64,000 bases of DNA from Thiocapsa sp. UBA6158 (GTDB taxonomy: Bacteria; Pseudomonadota; Gammaproteobacteria; Chromatiales; Chromatiaceae): the NCBI RefSeq assembly GCF_002423035.1, contig NZ_DIUM01000003.1:1310-65309 (forward strand), read 5' to 3'. A model generated the notes under the pieces. It was not told the DNA's origin, did not search any database, and saw nothing but the letters and a program-made list of their open reading frames with translations. The position numbers and the translations under genes are program-made. Shown here one piece after another: positions 31,278 to 39,395 of the stretch (its first letter is position 1; each line of letters starts with the position of its first letter).

Positions 31278-32054
31278 GTGCCGTTGGACGCGACGATAAG
31301 CCCGGCCGGATGTGCGCCGTCGGTGTGGATCGCCCGGCCGCACCGGCGTCCCGAGCCCGTGGAGCTCGACGCCGCGCTGACCTCCGTGGGCTTAACCGAC
31401 CCGAGACCCGTTCTGGTCGTGGTCGGCGGCGCCGCGCATCTGTCCGAGGCGGTGGCGCCTGTGTTGCTGACACTCTTCGAACGGATCGCGCCGCAACTGG
31501 ATGCGCTCGGCGCAGCCGTCATCGACGGGGGCACCGCCTTCGGTGTCATGGCGTTGATGGGGCGGGCCCGCCGCTGCGCCGGTGCGCGCTTCCCGCTGAT
31601 CGGGATCGCGCCCCAAGGTGCCGTGGCGATCGACAGCGGCAAGCCGGACCAACCCGCCGGCAAGGACGGCAAGGCGCGGCTCGACCCGAACCACACCCAT
31701 TTCATGCTGGTGCCGGGCGACGCCTGGGGCGACGAGTCGCCCTGGATCAGCGCCGTCGCCGATCGTTTTGCCCGCGGGCGCGGCTCCCTGATGCTGGTCG
31801 CGGCCGGTGGGGAGATCACGCGCCTGGATGTGATGCACCGACTGCGCAGCGGCGGTCGGGTCCTGGTGCTCGCCGGCAGCGGCGGCACCGCGGATCGGCT
31901 GGTCGATCGGCGTCGTAACGGTGCAGCCGGTCTGGATACTGGCCCTGCCGATCTCGACGCGGAAGCCCCCGAGCGCGCGCTGATCCATATCTTGGACCTG
32001 GCGGACGCGGGCGATCATCTCCCCGGTATTCTTGCCCGAGCACTCGCGCCCTGA
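31278..32054 (+). CDS. TRPM-type SLOG (LSDAT, prokaryotic) protein
   Basis: This is a 258-residue Rossmann-like protein. The motifs, in order, are VLVVVGGAAHLSE (residues 45-57), IDGGTAFGVMALMG (82-95), FPLIGIAPQG (105-114), LDPNHTHFMLVPGDAWGDE (135-153), VAAGGEI (174-180) and VLVLAGSGGTADRLVD (195-210). They match the prokaryotic LSDAT family of the SLOG superfamily, related to the cytosolic ligand-sensing domain of TRPM ion channels. SLOG domains bind or process nucleotide-derived ligands. Start GTG 31278 lies one base after the OsmC stop. The RyR-domain gene follows by 11 bases, indicating a two-gene functional unit. No membrane segment is present. Confidence 0.82.
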   Translation: MPLDATISPAGCAPSVWIARPHRRPEPVELDAALTSVGLTDPRPVLVVVGGAAHLSEAVAPVLLTLFERIAPQLDALGAAVIDGGTAFGVMALMGRARRCAGARFPLIGIAPQGAVAIDSGKPDQPAGKDGKARLDPNHTHFMLVPGDAWGDESPWISAVADRFARGRGSLMLVAAGGEITRLDVMHRLRSGGRVLVLAGSGGTADRLVDRRRNGAAGLDTGPADLDAEAPERALIHILDLADAGDHLPGILARALAP

Positions 32055-32065
32055 GGAACGCTCGG

Positions 32066-33898
32066 ATGCCGTTTGGCTTCGGTCCACACCCGGTCCTCGT
32101 CTGCGGCTCCGAGCCGCTCGCAGGACAGGTCGTCGCGGGTCTGCGCGGCGAGGGTCGCAGGGCTGAAGCGCTCGAGCGGGAGCACCTTCTCGCGCTGGAC
32201 CCGCGACGAATCCGCACCCTGATCCTGGCCGATCCACCCGATGCTGCCGATCTGGTTGCGGCGCTCATCGCCCCTAAACGGCCCGATCGTCGTCCGGGCC
32301 GGCACGCGACCCGTCGTCTGATCCTGATGCATCGGCAGGATCCGCCGCCGCGGTTCACGATGCCGGAGCCCGACAGCCCGTGGCGTCCGGAGACCTTTGC
32401 GATCCCGGATCGCGCGGCGCGTGCCCTGCTCGGTCGGTGGCCGCTGCATCTCGGCCTGGATCCGCGCTTCGGTCAGCGACCGCATCTGTTGATCGCCGGT
32501 TTCGCCGATCCTGCGCAGGCGCTCCTGGTGCACGCTTTGCGCCTGATCCAATACGGTACCGGCAGGCCGTGCGCCAGCATCCTGTGTGCGCACGGCGACG
32601 CGGCCGAAACGCGCTTCCTCGGGGCCTATCCCCAGGCCCGAGCGATCGCCGACATCCGATTCGCACCCGTCGAAGACCTCGAGACCCTGCTCGCCCCTGC
32701 CCCCCGGGTCATGGATGGGTGCAGCGCATCCGAAGGCCGGATTCCCGAGACGCGCCCTCCGGTGACCCTCGCCTTCGTTTGCCCGGGCGATGCAACCGGG
32801 GAAGGCATCGAGCTCGCGCGACGCCTGGTCGACAGGCTCGCCGCACTCCAGGGCGTGTCGCCCCCGGTCCTGTTGGAGACCGGTGCGATGTCGGACCCGG
32901 GGAGAACGCCCGCCGCCGGCATCGAGGATTGGGACGGCCAGATTATCCCGGTCTCCTATCTGCGCGAGGCCTGCCGCCCGGCGGTCTTGCTCGACGGCCG
33001 CGGCGACGAGGTCGCCCGGACCATCCACGATCACTATCGCGACAGCATCGCCGCACAAGGCCGCGATCCGAGCCTGGAGCCGGCAGGTCAGCCATGGGAG
33101 CTGCTGGCGACCTCCTATCGGCAGGCCAATCGCCATCAGGCGGATCACGTCTGGGCCAAGCTCGCCGTGACCGATGCCCGGGCGGTGCCCGAGGAGATGG
33201 TCGAATCCTTCGTCCTGACGCCCTCGGAGGTCGAGCGACTCGCGATCATCGAGCATGAGCGTTGGGCGGCTGATCGGCATCTCGACGGCTGGAGTTACGC
33301 CCCCGAGCGCGACAACCAGCTCAAGCACCACCCCCAGCTCATCCCCTACGCCGATCTGTCCGAGCCGATGAAGGACCTGGATCGCTTCGCCGTGCGCGGT
33401 TTGCCGACCCTGCTTGCGCGTCAGGGACTCGGGATCCTGCGCTTGCTGATCGTCGGTATCCCGCAGCCCGCCGCGGGCTGTCCGGGCGGTATGCGGTTGC
33501 GGCGGCTCGCCGAGAAGGCGCTGGATCGACTGGTCACGCGTTATCCGGATCGTGCCCTCGTCCTCGCCTCGACCCTGACGGATCGGCGCTCGCGCGAGCT
33601 GGTGCGCGAAGCGATGGATCGCGAGCAGGGCGTGGGTCTCTTTCTGCTGCTGCCGCGCCCCTTGGGCCATGTCCTTGCCGAGCTGCCCGATCCTTACGAG
33701 AGACGCGATTTCCTGACCCTCGCGGCGCGGGCCGAGCGGCGGATCGCCCTAAACGGCGAGACCGACTTGGCGGCCTGGCTGTCGGAGCGCGCCGACATGA
33801 GTCTGATCCTGGGCGATCGGGTCCCTGCGGGCGTGGTCGAGAAGCGGGTTCGACTGGATCCGGGTGGTTCGGGTCTCGACTGGAATTTCGAGTATTGA
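32066..33898 (+). CDS. TrkA-N and RyR-domain protein
   Basis: This is a 610-residue soluble multidomain protein. Residues 8-90 form a TrkA-N/Rossmann-like unit (PVLVCGSEPLAGQVVAGLRG). A second alpha/beta unit spans about 138-215 (RPHLLIAGFADPAQ) and a third about 232-320. Residues about 384-447 match the RyR domain: LAIIEHERWAADRHLDGWSY, then HHPQLIPYADL and DRFAVRGLP. The C-terminal 160 residues (ILRLLIVGIPQ...) form another alpha/beta region. RyR is the domain of animal ryanodine receptors; bacterial copies fused to TrkA-N are known, and their function is unknown. It sits 11 bases after a TRPM-type SLOG gene. A ligand-responsive sensor pair is plausible inference. Confidence 0.8.
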   Translation: MPFGFGPHPVLVCGSEPLAGQVVAGLRGEGRRAEALEREHLLALDPRRIRTLILADPPDAADLVAALIAPKRPDRRPGRHATRRLILMHRQDPPPRFTMPEPDSPWRPETFAIPDRAARALLGRWPLHLGLDPRFGQRPHLLIAGFADPAQALLVHALRLIQYGTGRPCASILCAHGDAAETRFLGAYPQARAIADIRFAPVEDLETLLAPAPRVMDGCSASEGRIPETRPPVTLAFVCPGDATGEGIELARRLVDRLAALQGVSPPVLLETGAMSDPGRTPAAGIEDWDGQIIPVSYLREACRPAVLLDGRGDEVARTIHDHYRDSIAAQGRDPSLEPAGQPWELLATSYRQANRHQADHVWAKLAVTDARAVPEEMVESFVLTPSEVERLAIIEHERWAADRHLDGWSYAPERDNQLKHHPQLIPYADLSEPMKDLDRFAVRGLPTLLARQGLGILRLLIVGIPQPAAGCPGGMRLRRLAEKALDRLVTRYPDRALVLASTLTDRRSRELVREAMDREQGVGLFLLLPRPLGHVLAELPDPYERRDFLTLAARAERRIALNGETDLAAWLSERADMSLILGDRVPAGVVEKRVRLDPGGSGLDWNFEY

Positions 33899-34297
33899 TG
33901 GTCGCGGCCGGTCTCCGGTCAGGAACTCAGCCGCGTCCGGGGCGAGATGCTCATTTTCGAGTGAGCTCGAATCTTTGGTGCATCCACAGCTGTCAGCGGT
34001 GACGCGGTTTAAGTGCACCTGAATCGTGCGCCGTTCGATCCCGAATGCGCCTTTGCTGTGCGGAAGCCCGGGTCCGGCTGGACATCCGCCGGGATGAGCG
34101 GGACTCAAGGCGCTGTCGCGGCGGTCAGCGTTCCCTCTCCTCTTGCGGGAGGGGGCCGGGGGAGGGGGTTCGACCGGCTCCTTGCAGCGACACTTGCCGT
34201 CGTTGGCGCACGATTTGCCGGTCGATGTCTGAGGAGAACCTGCAGGCGCGTTGTCCGCCCTGCAGCTCACGCGACAATTCGGCGAATAGGCGACTAG
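33899..34297. other. Gene-poor stretch with repeat fragments
   Basis: No gene is seen here. A partial dispersed-element end (GACGCGGTTTAAG) lies at 34001-34013. A GC-rich imperfect palindrome of the CCCTCTCC...GGGAGGGGG type, common between genes in many proteobacteria, lies at 34132-34173. CGCGACAATTCGGCGA at 34270-34285 recurs at 38337-38352. The stretch leads into an allophanate hydrolase remnant and looks like a decaying accessory spot. Confidence 0.45.
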
Positions 34298-34537
34298 GGT
34301 TCCGATCTGCTGACGGCGGGTGTCCGGCCGCTGGCGGTCGAGGTCCGGGCGGTTCCGCAGACGACCGTCGGCAGCTTACTCGCCGGCATCCCGGCACCGC
34401 TGGGCCCGGGCAGCGTCGAGCTGGCCGACGGCCGTTGGGAAAAGGGTTTCATCTGCGAGGGCTTCGCCGCGGAGGGTGCGCGAGACATGCGTGCGCTCGG
34501 GGGCTGGCGGGCGTATCTGAGGAGTTGCGGCGGCTGA
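34298..34537 (+). pseudogene. atzF: C-terminal remnant of allophanate hydrolase gene
   Basis: This is an 80-codon frame with no usable start, opened by an upstream stop at 34295. It reads VEVRAVPQTTVGSLLAGIPA, PLGPGSVELADGRWEKGFIC, and ends GWRAYLRSCGG-stop. This corresponds to the C-terminal domain of allophanate hydrolase (AtzF/DUR1 type), where PLGLGT..LADGR.VKGFLCE and GGWRAWLA are typical. The catalytic amidase part is missing, and no urea carboxylase gene is nearby. It is a truncated leftover. Confidence 0.7.
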
Positions 34538-34549
34538 GGCTGACGTTAA

Positions 34550-34612
34550 CTTGCAGCCGCCAGCGAGTGTCTGATAGCAGGAAGCAGGAGGCAGGCGGCT
34601 CTCCCTCCCGGC
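34550..34612. repeat. GCAGGAGGCAGG-type low-complexity tract
   Basis: AGCAGGAAGCAGGAGGCAGG lies in this tract and is the opposite-strand form of the CCTCC-type repeats at 1110-1152 and 42450-42487. It sits in the 200-base leader upstream of ppdK. Confidence 0.35.
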
Positions 34613-34744
34613 ACACCCCCGCACGAAATTCCCCCCGACCGAACCGCGAAGCTCTGCGACAATACGCCGGTTGCCGCGGCACGGGTCCGCGTGCTCGAGT
34701 CCAGACAACCCGCAACGAAAAGACGAGAGAGGTACATTCGAACA

Positions 34745-37519
34745 ATGGCATCCCAAACCAACAAACATGTGTTCGCATTCGAAGAAGGGGACGGAAAAGA
34801 CAAGAGACTGCTCGGCGGCAAGGGCGCCAATCTCTGCGAGATGACCCAGATGGGGCTGAACGTCCCGCCCGGTTTCGTGATCTCCACCGCGGCCTGCCTG
34901 GAATACCTCGACTCACCCGATCATGCGCTGCCGGCCGGACTGATGGATGCGGTGCACACGCAGATGCGTGCCGTGGAGAAGAAGACCGGCAAGGGCTTCG
35001 GCGATCCGGACAAGCCGCTGCTGGTCTCCGTGCGCTCGGGCTCCGCCATGTCCATGCCTGGCATGATGGACACCATTCTGAATCTGGGTTTGAACGAGGA
35101 GACGCTGCAGGGCGAGATCCGCGCGACCGGCGATGCGCGCTTCGGCTACGACGCCTATCGACGCTTCATTCAGCTCTTCGGCAAGGTCGCGCTCGGTGTG
35201 CCGGATGCGGCCTTCGACCATGAGCTCGAAACGGTCAAGGAGGCGGCGCACGCCAAGCAGGACGTCGACCTCAGCGCGTCTGATCTGAAAGAGGTCAGCG
35301 AGCGTTTCCTGCGAGTCGTCGAGTCCCATACCGGTCATCCCTTCCCGTCGGACCCCTATCGTCAACTGGAGATCGCCATCAAGGCGGTCTTCAACAGTTG
35401 GGGTGGCAAGCGCGCGGTCGACTACCGCAGACAATTCCACATCACGCCCGAGATGGCCAACGGCACCGCGGTCAACGTGGTGACCATGGTCTTCGGCAAC
35501 CGCGGGGACGACTCCGCGACCGGTGTGGCCTTCACGCGCAATCCGGGCTCGGGCGAGAACAAGCTCTACGGCGAGTATCTCGTCAACGCCCAAGGCGAGG
35601 ACGTGGTCGCCGGGATCCGCACGCCCAAGCCGATCTCGCGGCTGCGCGCGGAGATGCCCGAGATGGCGGCTCAGCTCGACATCCTGCGCGAGAAGCTCGA
35701 GACGCACTATCGCGAGGTGCAGGACTTCGAGTTCACCATCGAGCGCGGTCAGCTGTTCTGCCTGCAGACGCGCAACGGCAAGATGAACGCCGTCGCCATG
35801 GTACGCACCTCGGTGGAAATGGAGCGCGAGGGACTGATCACCAAGGAAGAGGCGCTGCTGCGCATCCAGCCCGACTTGCTGGAGCAGATGCTTTTCCCGC
35901 GGCTGGATCCGAGCGTCAAGGCCGATTCTGTCGCGCAGGGCCTTCCGGCATCGCCGGGCGCGGCATCGGGTATTGCGGTCTTCGATGCGGATCGCGCCGA
36001 GCAATTCGGCCATGAGCTCGGGCAAAAGGTCATCCTGGTGCGCGAGGAGACCAAGCCCGAGGACATCCACGGCTTCTTCGCGGCGGAAGGCATCCTGACC
36101 TCGCGCGGCGGCAAGACCTCGCATGCCGCCGTGGTCGCACGCGGCATGGGCAAGCCCTGCGTCGCCGGTGCGGAAGGGATCAGCGTGGATGTGAACCGGC
36201 GCGAGGCGCGGGTCGGCTTGACCAGCTTCAAGGAAGGCGACGTCATCACCATCGACGGCACCTCGGGCAAGGTCTATCTCGGCGCCATCCCGACGGTCGA
36301 GCCGGACTTCACGCCGGAGCTCGACGTCCTGCTCGGCTGGGCGGACGAGATGGCCCGGCTCAAGGTCATGGCCAATGCGGACACGCCCGAGGATGCCCGT
36401 CGCGCGCGCAAATACGGCGCGGTCGGCATCGGTCTGGCGCGTACCGAGCGCATGTTCAACGACGTGGAGCGTCTGCCGGTCGTCATCGAGATGATCGTCG
36501 CCGAGACGCCGGAGACACGTCAGGCCGCACTCGACAAGCTGCTGCCGCTGCAGCGTAAGGACTTCCGCGATCTGTTCGAGGTGATGGCGCCGAATCCGGT
36601 AACGATTCGATTGCTCGACCCGCCGATCCACGAGTTCCTGCCCGACGAGCATGTCCTCGAGCGTGAGCTGACCGACCTGCGCGTGCTCGCACGCAACGCC
36701 CGCGGGATGACGGTGCTGGCCGGGGCCATGGGGCTGCTGCACTCGCCCGACAACGTGCGCCACGACATCGAGTCGCTGCGCCGCATGGTGGATCCGGCGA
36801 TCGTCGAGGAGGCCATCGCCAAGAAGGAGGCGATGCTGCGCAAGGTCCGTGCGCTCTACGAGACCAACCCCATGCTGGGTCATCGCGGCGTGCGTCTCGG
36901 TATCACCTTCCCCGAGATCTACCAGATGCAGATCCGGGCGATCCTGGAAGCGGCCGCCGAATGCACCAAGGCCGGTATCGAGGTCCATCCCCAGATCAAG
37001 GTGCCGCAAGTCTGCACCGCGCAGGAGCTGCGGCTGGTCAAGTCCTTCGTCGACACCATCCATGCCGAGGTCGCCGAGACCTATGGCCAGCCGGTGAGCT
37101 TCAAGTTCGGCACCATGATCGAGGTGGTGCGGGCCTGCATGCGTGCCGAGTCGCTTGCCGAGGAGGCCGAGTTCTTCTCCTTCGGCACCAATGACCTCAC
37201 GCAGGCGACCTTCTCCTTCTCGCGCGAGGATGCCGAGAACAAGTTCCTGCCGCTCTACAACCAATCCGGCATCCTACAGGACAACCCCTTCGAGGTGTTG
37301 GACGTGAAGGGCGTGGGCAAGCTGATGCAGTTGGCCGTGGACTGGGGCCGCTCGGTCAAGCCCAACCTGCATGTCGGCATCTGCGGCGAGCACGGCGGCC
37401 ATCCGGCTTCCATCGCCTTTTGCCACCAGGCCGGGTTGGACTATGTCAGCTGCTCGGGTCCGCGCGTGCCGGTCGCCCGGCTTGCTGCCGCCCATGCAGC
37501 GCTGAAGGCGGCTCGATAG
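34745..37519 (+). CDS. ppdK: Pyruvate, phosphate dikinase
   Basis: This 924-residue enzyme interconverts pyruvate, ATP and phosphate with phosphoenolpyruvate, AMP and PPi. The N-terminal nucleotide-binding domain begins VFAFEEGDGKDKRLLGGKGA. The swivelling phosphohistidine domain has LTSRGGKTSHAAVVARGMG with His460 (His455 in Clostridium symbiosum). The C-terminal TIM barrel ends with NLHVGICGEHGGHPASIAFC, with the catalytic cysteine. The length is typical (about 875-950). ATG 34745 is chosen; GAGAGAGG is about 11-18 bases upstream. It is a monocistronic gene, probably for gluconeogenic or reversible PEP supply. Confidence 0.96.
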   Translation: MASQTNKHVFAFEEGDGKDKRLLGGKGANLCEMTQMGLNVPPGFVISTAACLEYLDSPDHALPAGLMDAVHTQMRAVEKKTGKGFGDPDKPLLVSVRSGSAMSMPGMMDTILNLGLNEETLQGEIRATGDARFGYDAYRRFIQLFGKVALGVPDAAFDHELETVKEAAHAKQDVDLSASDLKEVSERFLRVVESHTGHPFPSDPYRQLEIAIKAVFNSWGGKRAVDYRRQFHITPEMANGTAVNVVTMVFGNRGDDSATGVAFTRNPGSGENKLYGEYLVNAQGEDVVAGIRTPKPISRLRAEMPEMAAQLDILREKLETHYREVQDFEFTIERGQLFCLQTRNGKMNAVAMVRTSVEMEREGLITKEEALLRIQPDLLEQMLFPRLDPSVKADSVAQGLPASPGAASGIAVFDADRAEQFGHELGQKVILVREETKPEDIHGFFAAEGILTSRGGKTSHAAVVARGMGKPCVAGAEGISVDVNRREARVGLTSFKEGDVITIDGTSGKVYLGAIPTVEPDFTPELDVLLGWADEMARLKVMANADTPEDARRARKYGAVGIGLARTERMFNDVERLPVVIEMIVAETPETRQAALDKLLPLQRKDFRDLFEVMAPNPVTIRLLDPPIHEFLPDEHVLERELTDLRVLARNARGMTVLAGAMGLLHSPDNVRHDIESLRRMVDPAIVEEAIAKKEAMLRKVRALYETNPMLGHRGVRLGITFPEIYQMQIRAILEAAAECTKAGIEVHPQIKVPQVCTAQELRLVKSFVDTIHAEVAETYGQPVSFKFGTMIEVVRACMRAESLAEEAEFFSFGTNDLTQATFSFSREDAENKFLPLYNQSGILQDNPFEVLDVKGVGKLMQLAVDWGRSVKPNLHVGICGEHGGHPASIAFCHQAGLDYVSCSGPRVPVARLAAAHAALKAAR

Positions 37520-37724
37520 GAAAGGGGACTTGTTCTCTGGCCAGGGATGGCCGTTGGTTGCGGCAGAGCAGTCGTCCGCGCGGGTATGTCGTCACATCAA
37601 CCGTCGGAGGCAATCGGATGGTCGTTCGCACTGCGCAGCGATGCGCTTCAAAGCCGTCAGCCCCTGCGTTTCCGATCTTGTATGATCAAACCGTCAATCG
37701 GCCTCTCCACGAGGATCAATCCAG

Positions 37725-38192
37725 ATGACGGCGAAAGCGCACACGCGTGTCCCCGAGCGCACCGACCTTTACGACACCGACATCGTTGCCTGGGCCAACG
37801 AGCAGGCGCGGCTCCTGCGCGCGGGTCGCTTGGATCGGCTCGATATCGAGCATCTTGCCGAGGAGATCGAAGACGTGGGCAAGAGCGAGCAACGCGAGCT
37901 GGCGAGCCGGATGGCCGTCTTGTTGTCGCACCTGCTCAAGTGGCGGTTTCAGCCGGAGCGGCGTGGCGCGAGCTGGGAGACCACCATTCGGACGCAGCGC
38001 GCAGGCATCCAGCGTCGCCTGCGTCGCACGCCGAGCCTGGCGCGGTCGCTGGAAGACCCCGATTGGTGGGCCGATGCCTGGGACGATGCACTGGACGCCG
38101 CCACCCGCGAGACCGGAATCGCCGATCTGCCGAGGTCCTGTCCCTGGGCTGCCGGTCAGGTGCTGGATGGGGCTTGGTTGCCGGCAGGTTGA
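37725..38192 (+). CDS. DUF29 family protein
   Basis: This is a 155-residue protein with the full DUF29 pattern: LYDTDIVAWANEQARLLRAG near residue 15, LDIEHLAEEIEDVGKSEQRE near 38, LLSHLLKWRFQPE, then SWETTIRTQRAGIQRRLR. DUF29 proteins are common in cyanobacteria and purple bacteria, often in many copies. Their function is unknown; a link to toxin-antitoxin or mobile elements has been suggested but not shown. It stands alone between ppdK and the PhnD-like gene. Confidence 0.85.
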   Translation: MTAKAHTRVPERTDLYDTDIVAWANEQARLLRAGRLDRLDIEHLAEEIEDVGKSEQRELASRMAVLLSHLLKWRFQPERRGASWETTIRTQRAGIQRRLRRTPSLARSLEDPDWWADAWDDALDAATRETGIADLPRSCPWAAGQVLDGAWLPAG

Positions 38193-38477
38193 GACGCTTC
38201 GTCCCCGTCGGATAGGAACCCAATCAAGCGATTCCCGGAGAAGGCGATCGCGGTCGGGCACGCTCACTAAACCGGGTGTTTCGGCTGAGCCGCGACGCTC
38301 TCGAGGTTTGATAGAGGTAAAGCCTTGCTGCCGGAGTCGCGACAATTCGGCGACGCCGCTCGGCACGATATCGGCTTCGCTCACGCCATACATGTCGTCG
38401 ATCGGATGAAAACAGCAGGTTGTTCTTCTTTGCGACCATGGCTCCCCCGCGGATCCATTGCCGATGCGGAATTCCGA

Positions 38478-39395
38478 ATGCTCCGATTTCTACTGATTCT
38501 TGTATTCACGCTCGCATCGCCCGTCCCGTGCGCGTGGGCTCAACCGAGCGACGCCGCGATCGAGCCGGCGTCCGAGCGGCGGACGGGCTCGGAAACCGGG
38601 GCGCCCCTTCAGTCCGATCAGGCTGCAACGCTGACCTTCGGGGTCGTGCCTCAACAGGCCGCGAGCAAGCTCGCGCGGCTCTGGTCGCCGATCCTTGACG
38701 ACCTGGGGGTGCGCACCGGGGTGCGGATCGGTTTCCGCACGGCACCGGATATCCCGACCTTCGAGCGTCGGCTGGCCGCGGGCGACTATGATCTGGCCTA
38801 CATGAATCCCTATCACTACACGCTCTTCAGTCGCGATCCCGGCTATCGGGCCTTCGCACGGCAGCGCGATCAGCGCATCCGCGGACTGCTGGTGGTGCGG
38901 CGTGATTCGCCGATCAGGGACATCACCGACCTGGCCGGCCGGCAGGTCGCCTTTCCGGCACCCGCGGCCTTTGCTGCCAGCGTCTTGCCGCAGGCCGCGC
39001 TGCGTCAAGCCGGGATCGACATCCAGGCGCACTATGTCCGTTCGCACGACTCGGTGTATCGCGCCGTGGTCCAAGGGCTTTATCCCGCCGGCGGGGGTAT
39101 CGAGCGGACCTTTAAGGGGACCGAGCCGGAGGTGCGGGATCAGCTGCGGGTCCTCTGGTCGACCCTCGACTACACGCCTCACGCTATTGCCGCGCACCCG
39201 CGGGTCGACCCGGTCCTGGTGGCGAGGATCCGTGATGCGATGGTGGCGATGGCGGAGACCCCGCGGGGGGCCGAGCTGCTGGCGGCGATCGAGTTCGAGG
39301 GGATCGAGCCCGGCGAGGATGCGGATTGGGACGACGTGCGCGCACTCGGAATCGACCTCCCGATCGAGACCGAGACCATCGACAGCCGCCGATGA
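38478..39395 (+). CDS. PhnD/SsuA/TauA-like periplasmic binding protein
   Basis: This is a 305-residue exported binding protein. The signal peptide MLRFLLILVFTLASPVPCAWA is followed by LTFGVVPQQAASKLARLWSP, then DYDLAYMNPYHYTLFS and FPAPAAFAASVLPQAALRQA, which are PhnD-type landmarks used for phosphonate, phosphite or phosphate binding. No ABC transporter genes adjoin it. Instead a hybrid histidine kinase gene overlaps its stop by 4 bases, so it probably acts as a periplasmic ligand-sensing subunit. ATG 38478 is chosen for the signal peptide. Confidence 0.82.
   Translation: MLRFLLILVFTLASPVPCAWAQPSDAAIEPASERRTGSETGAPLQSDQAATLTFGVVPQQAASKLARLWSPILDDLGVRTGVRIGFRTAPDIPTFERRLAAGDYDLAYMNPYHYTLFSRDPGYRAFARQRDQRIRGLLVVRRDSPIRDITDLAGRQVAFPAPAAFAASVLPQAALRQAGIDIQAHYVRSHDSVYRAVVQGLYPAGGGIERTFKGTEPEVRDQLRVLWSTLDYTPHAIAAHPRVDPVLVARIRDAMVAMAETPRGAELLAAIEFEGIEPGEDADWDDVRALGIDLPIETETIDSRR

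Noticed and set aside
34913..37264. Long minus-strand open frame opposite ppdK (783 codons)
   Set aside because: It is a shadow of the ppdK coding frame with no recognisable motif.
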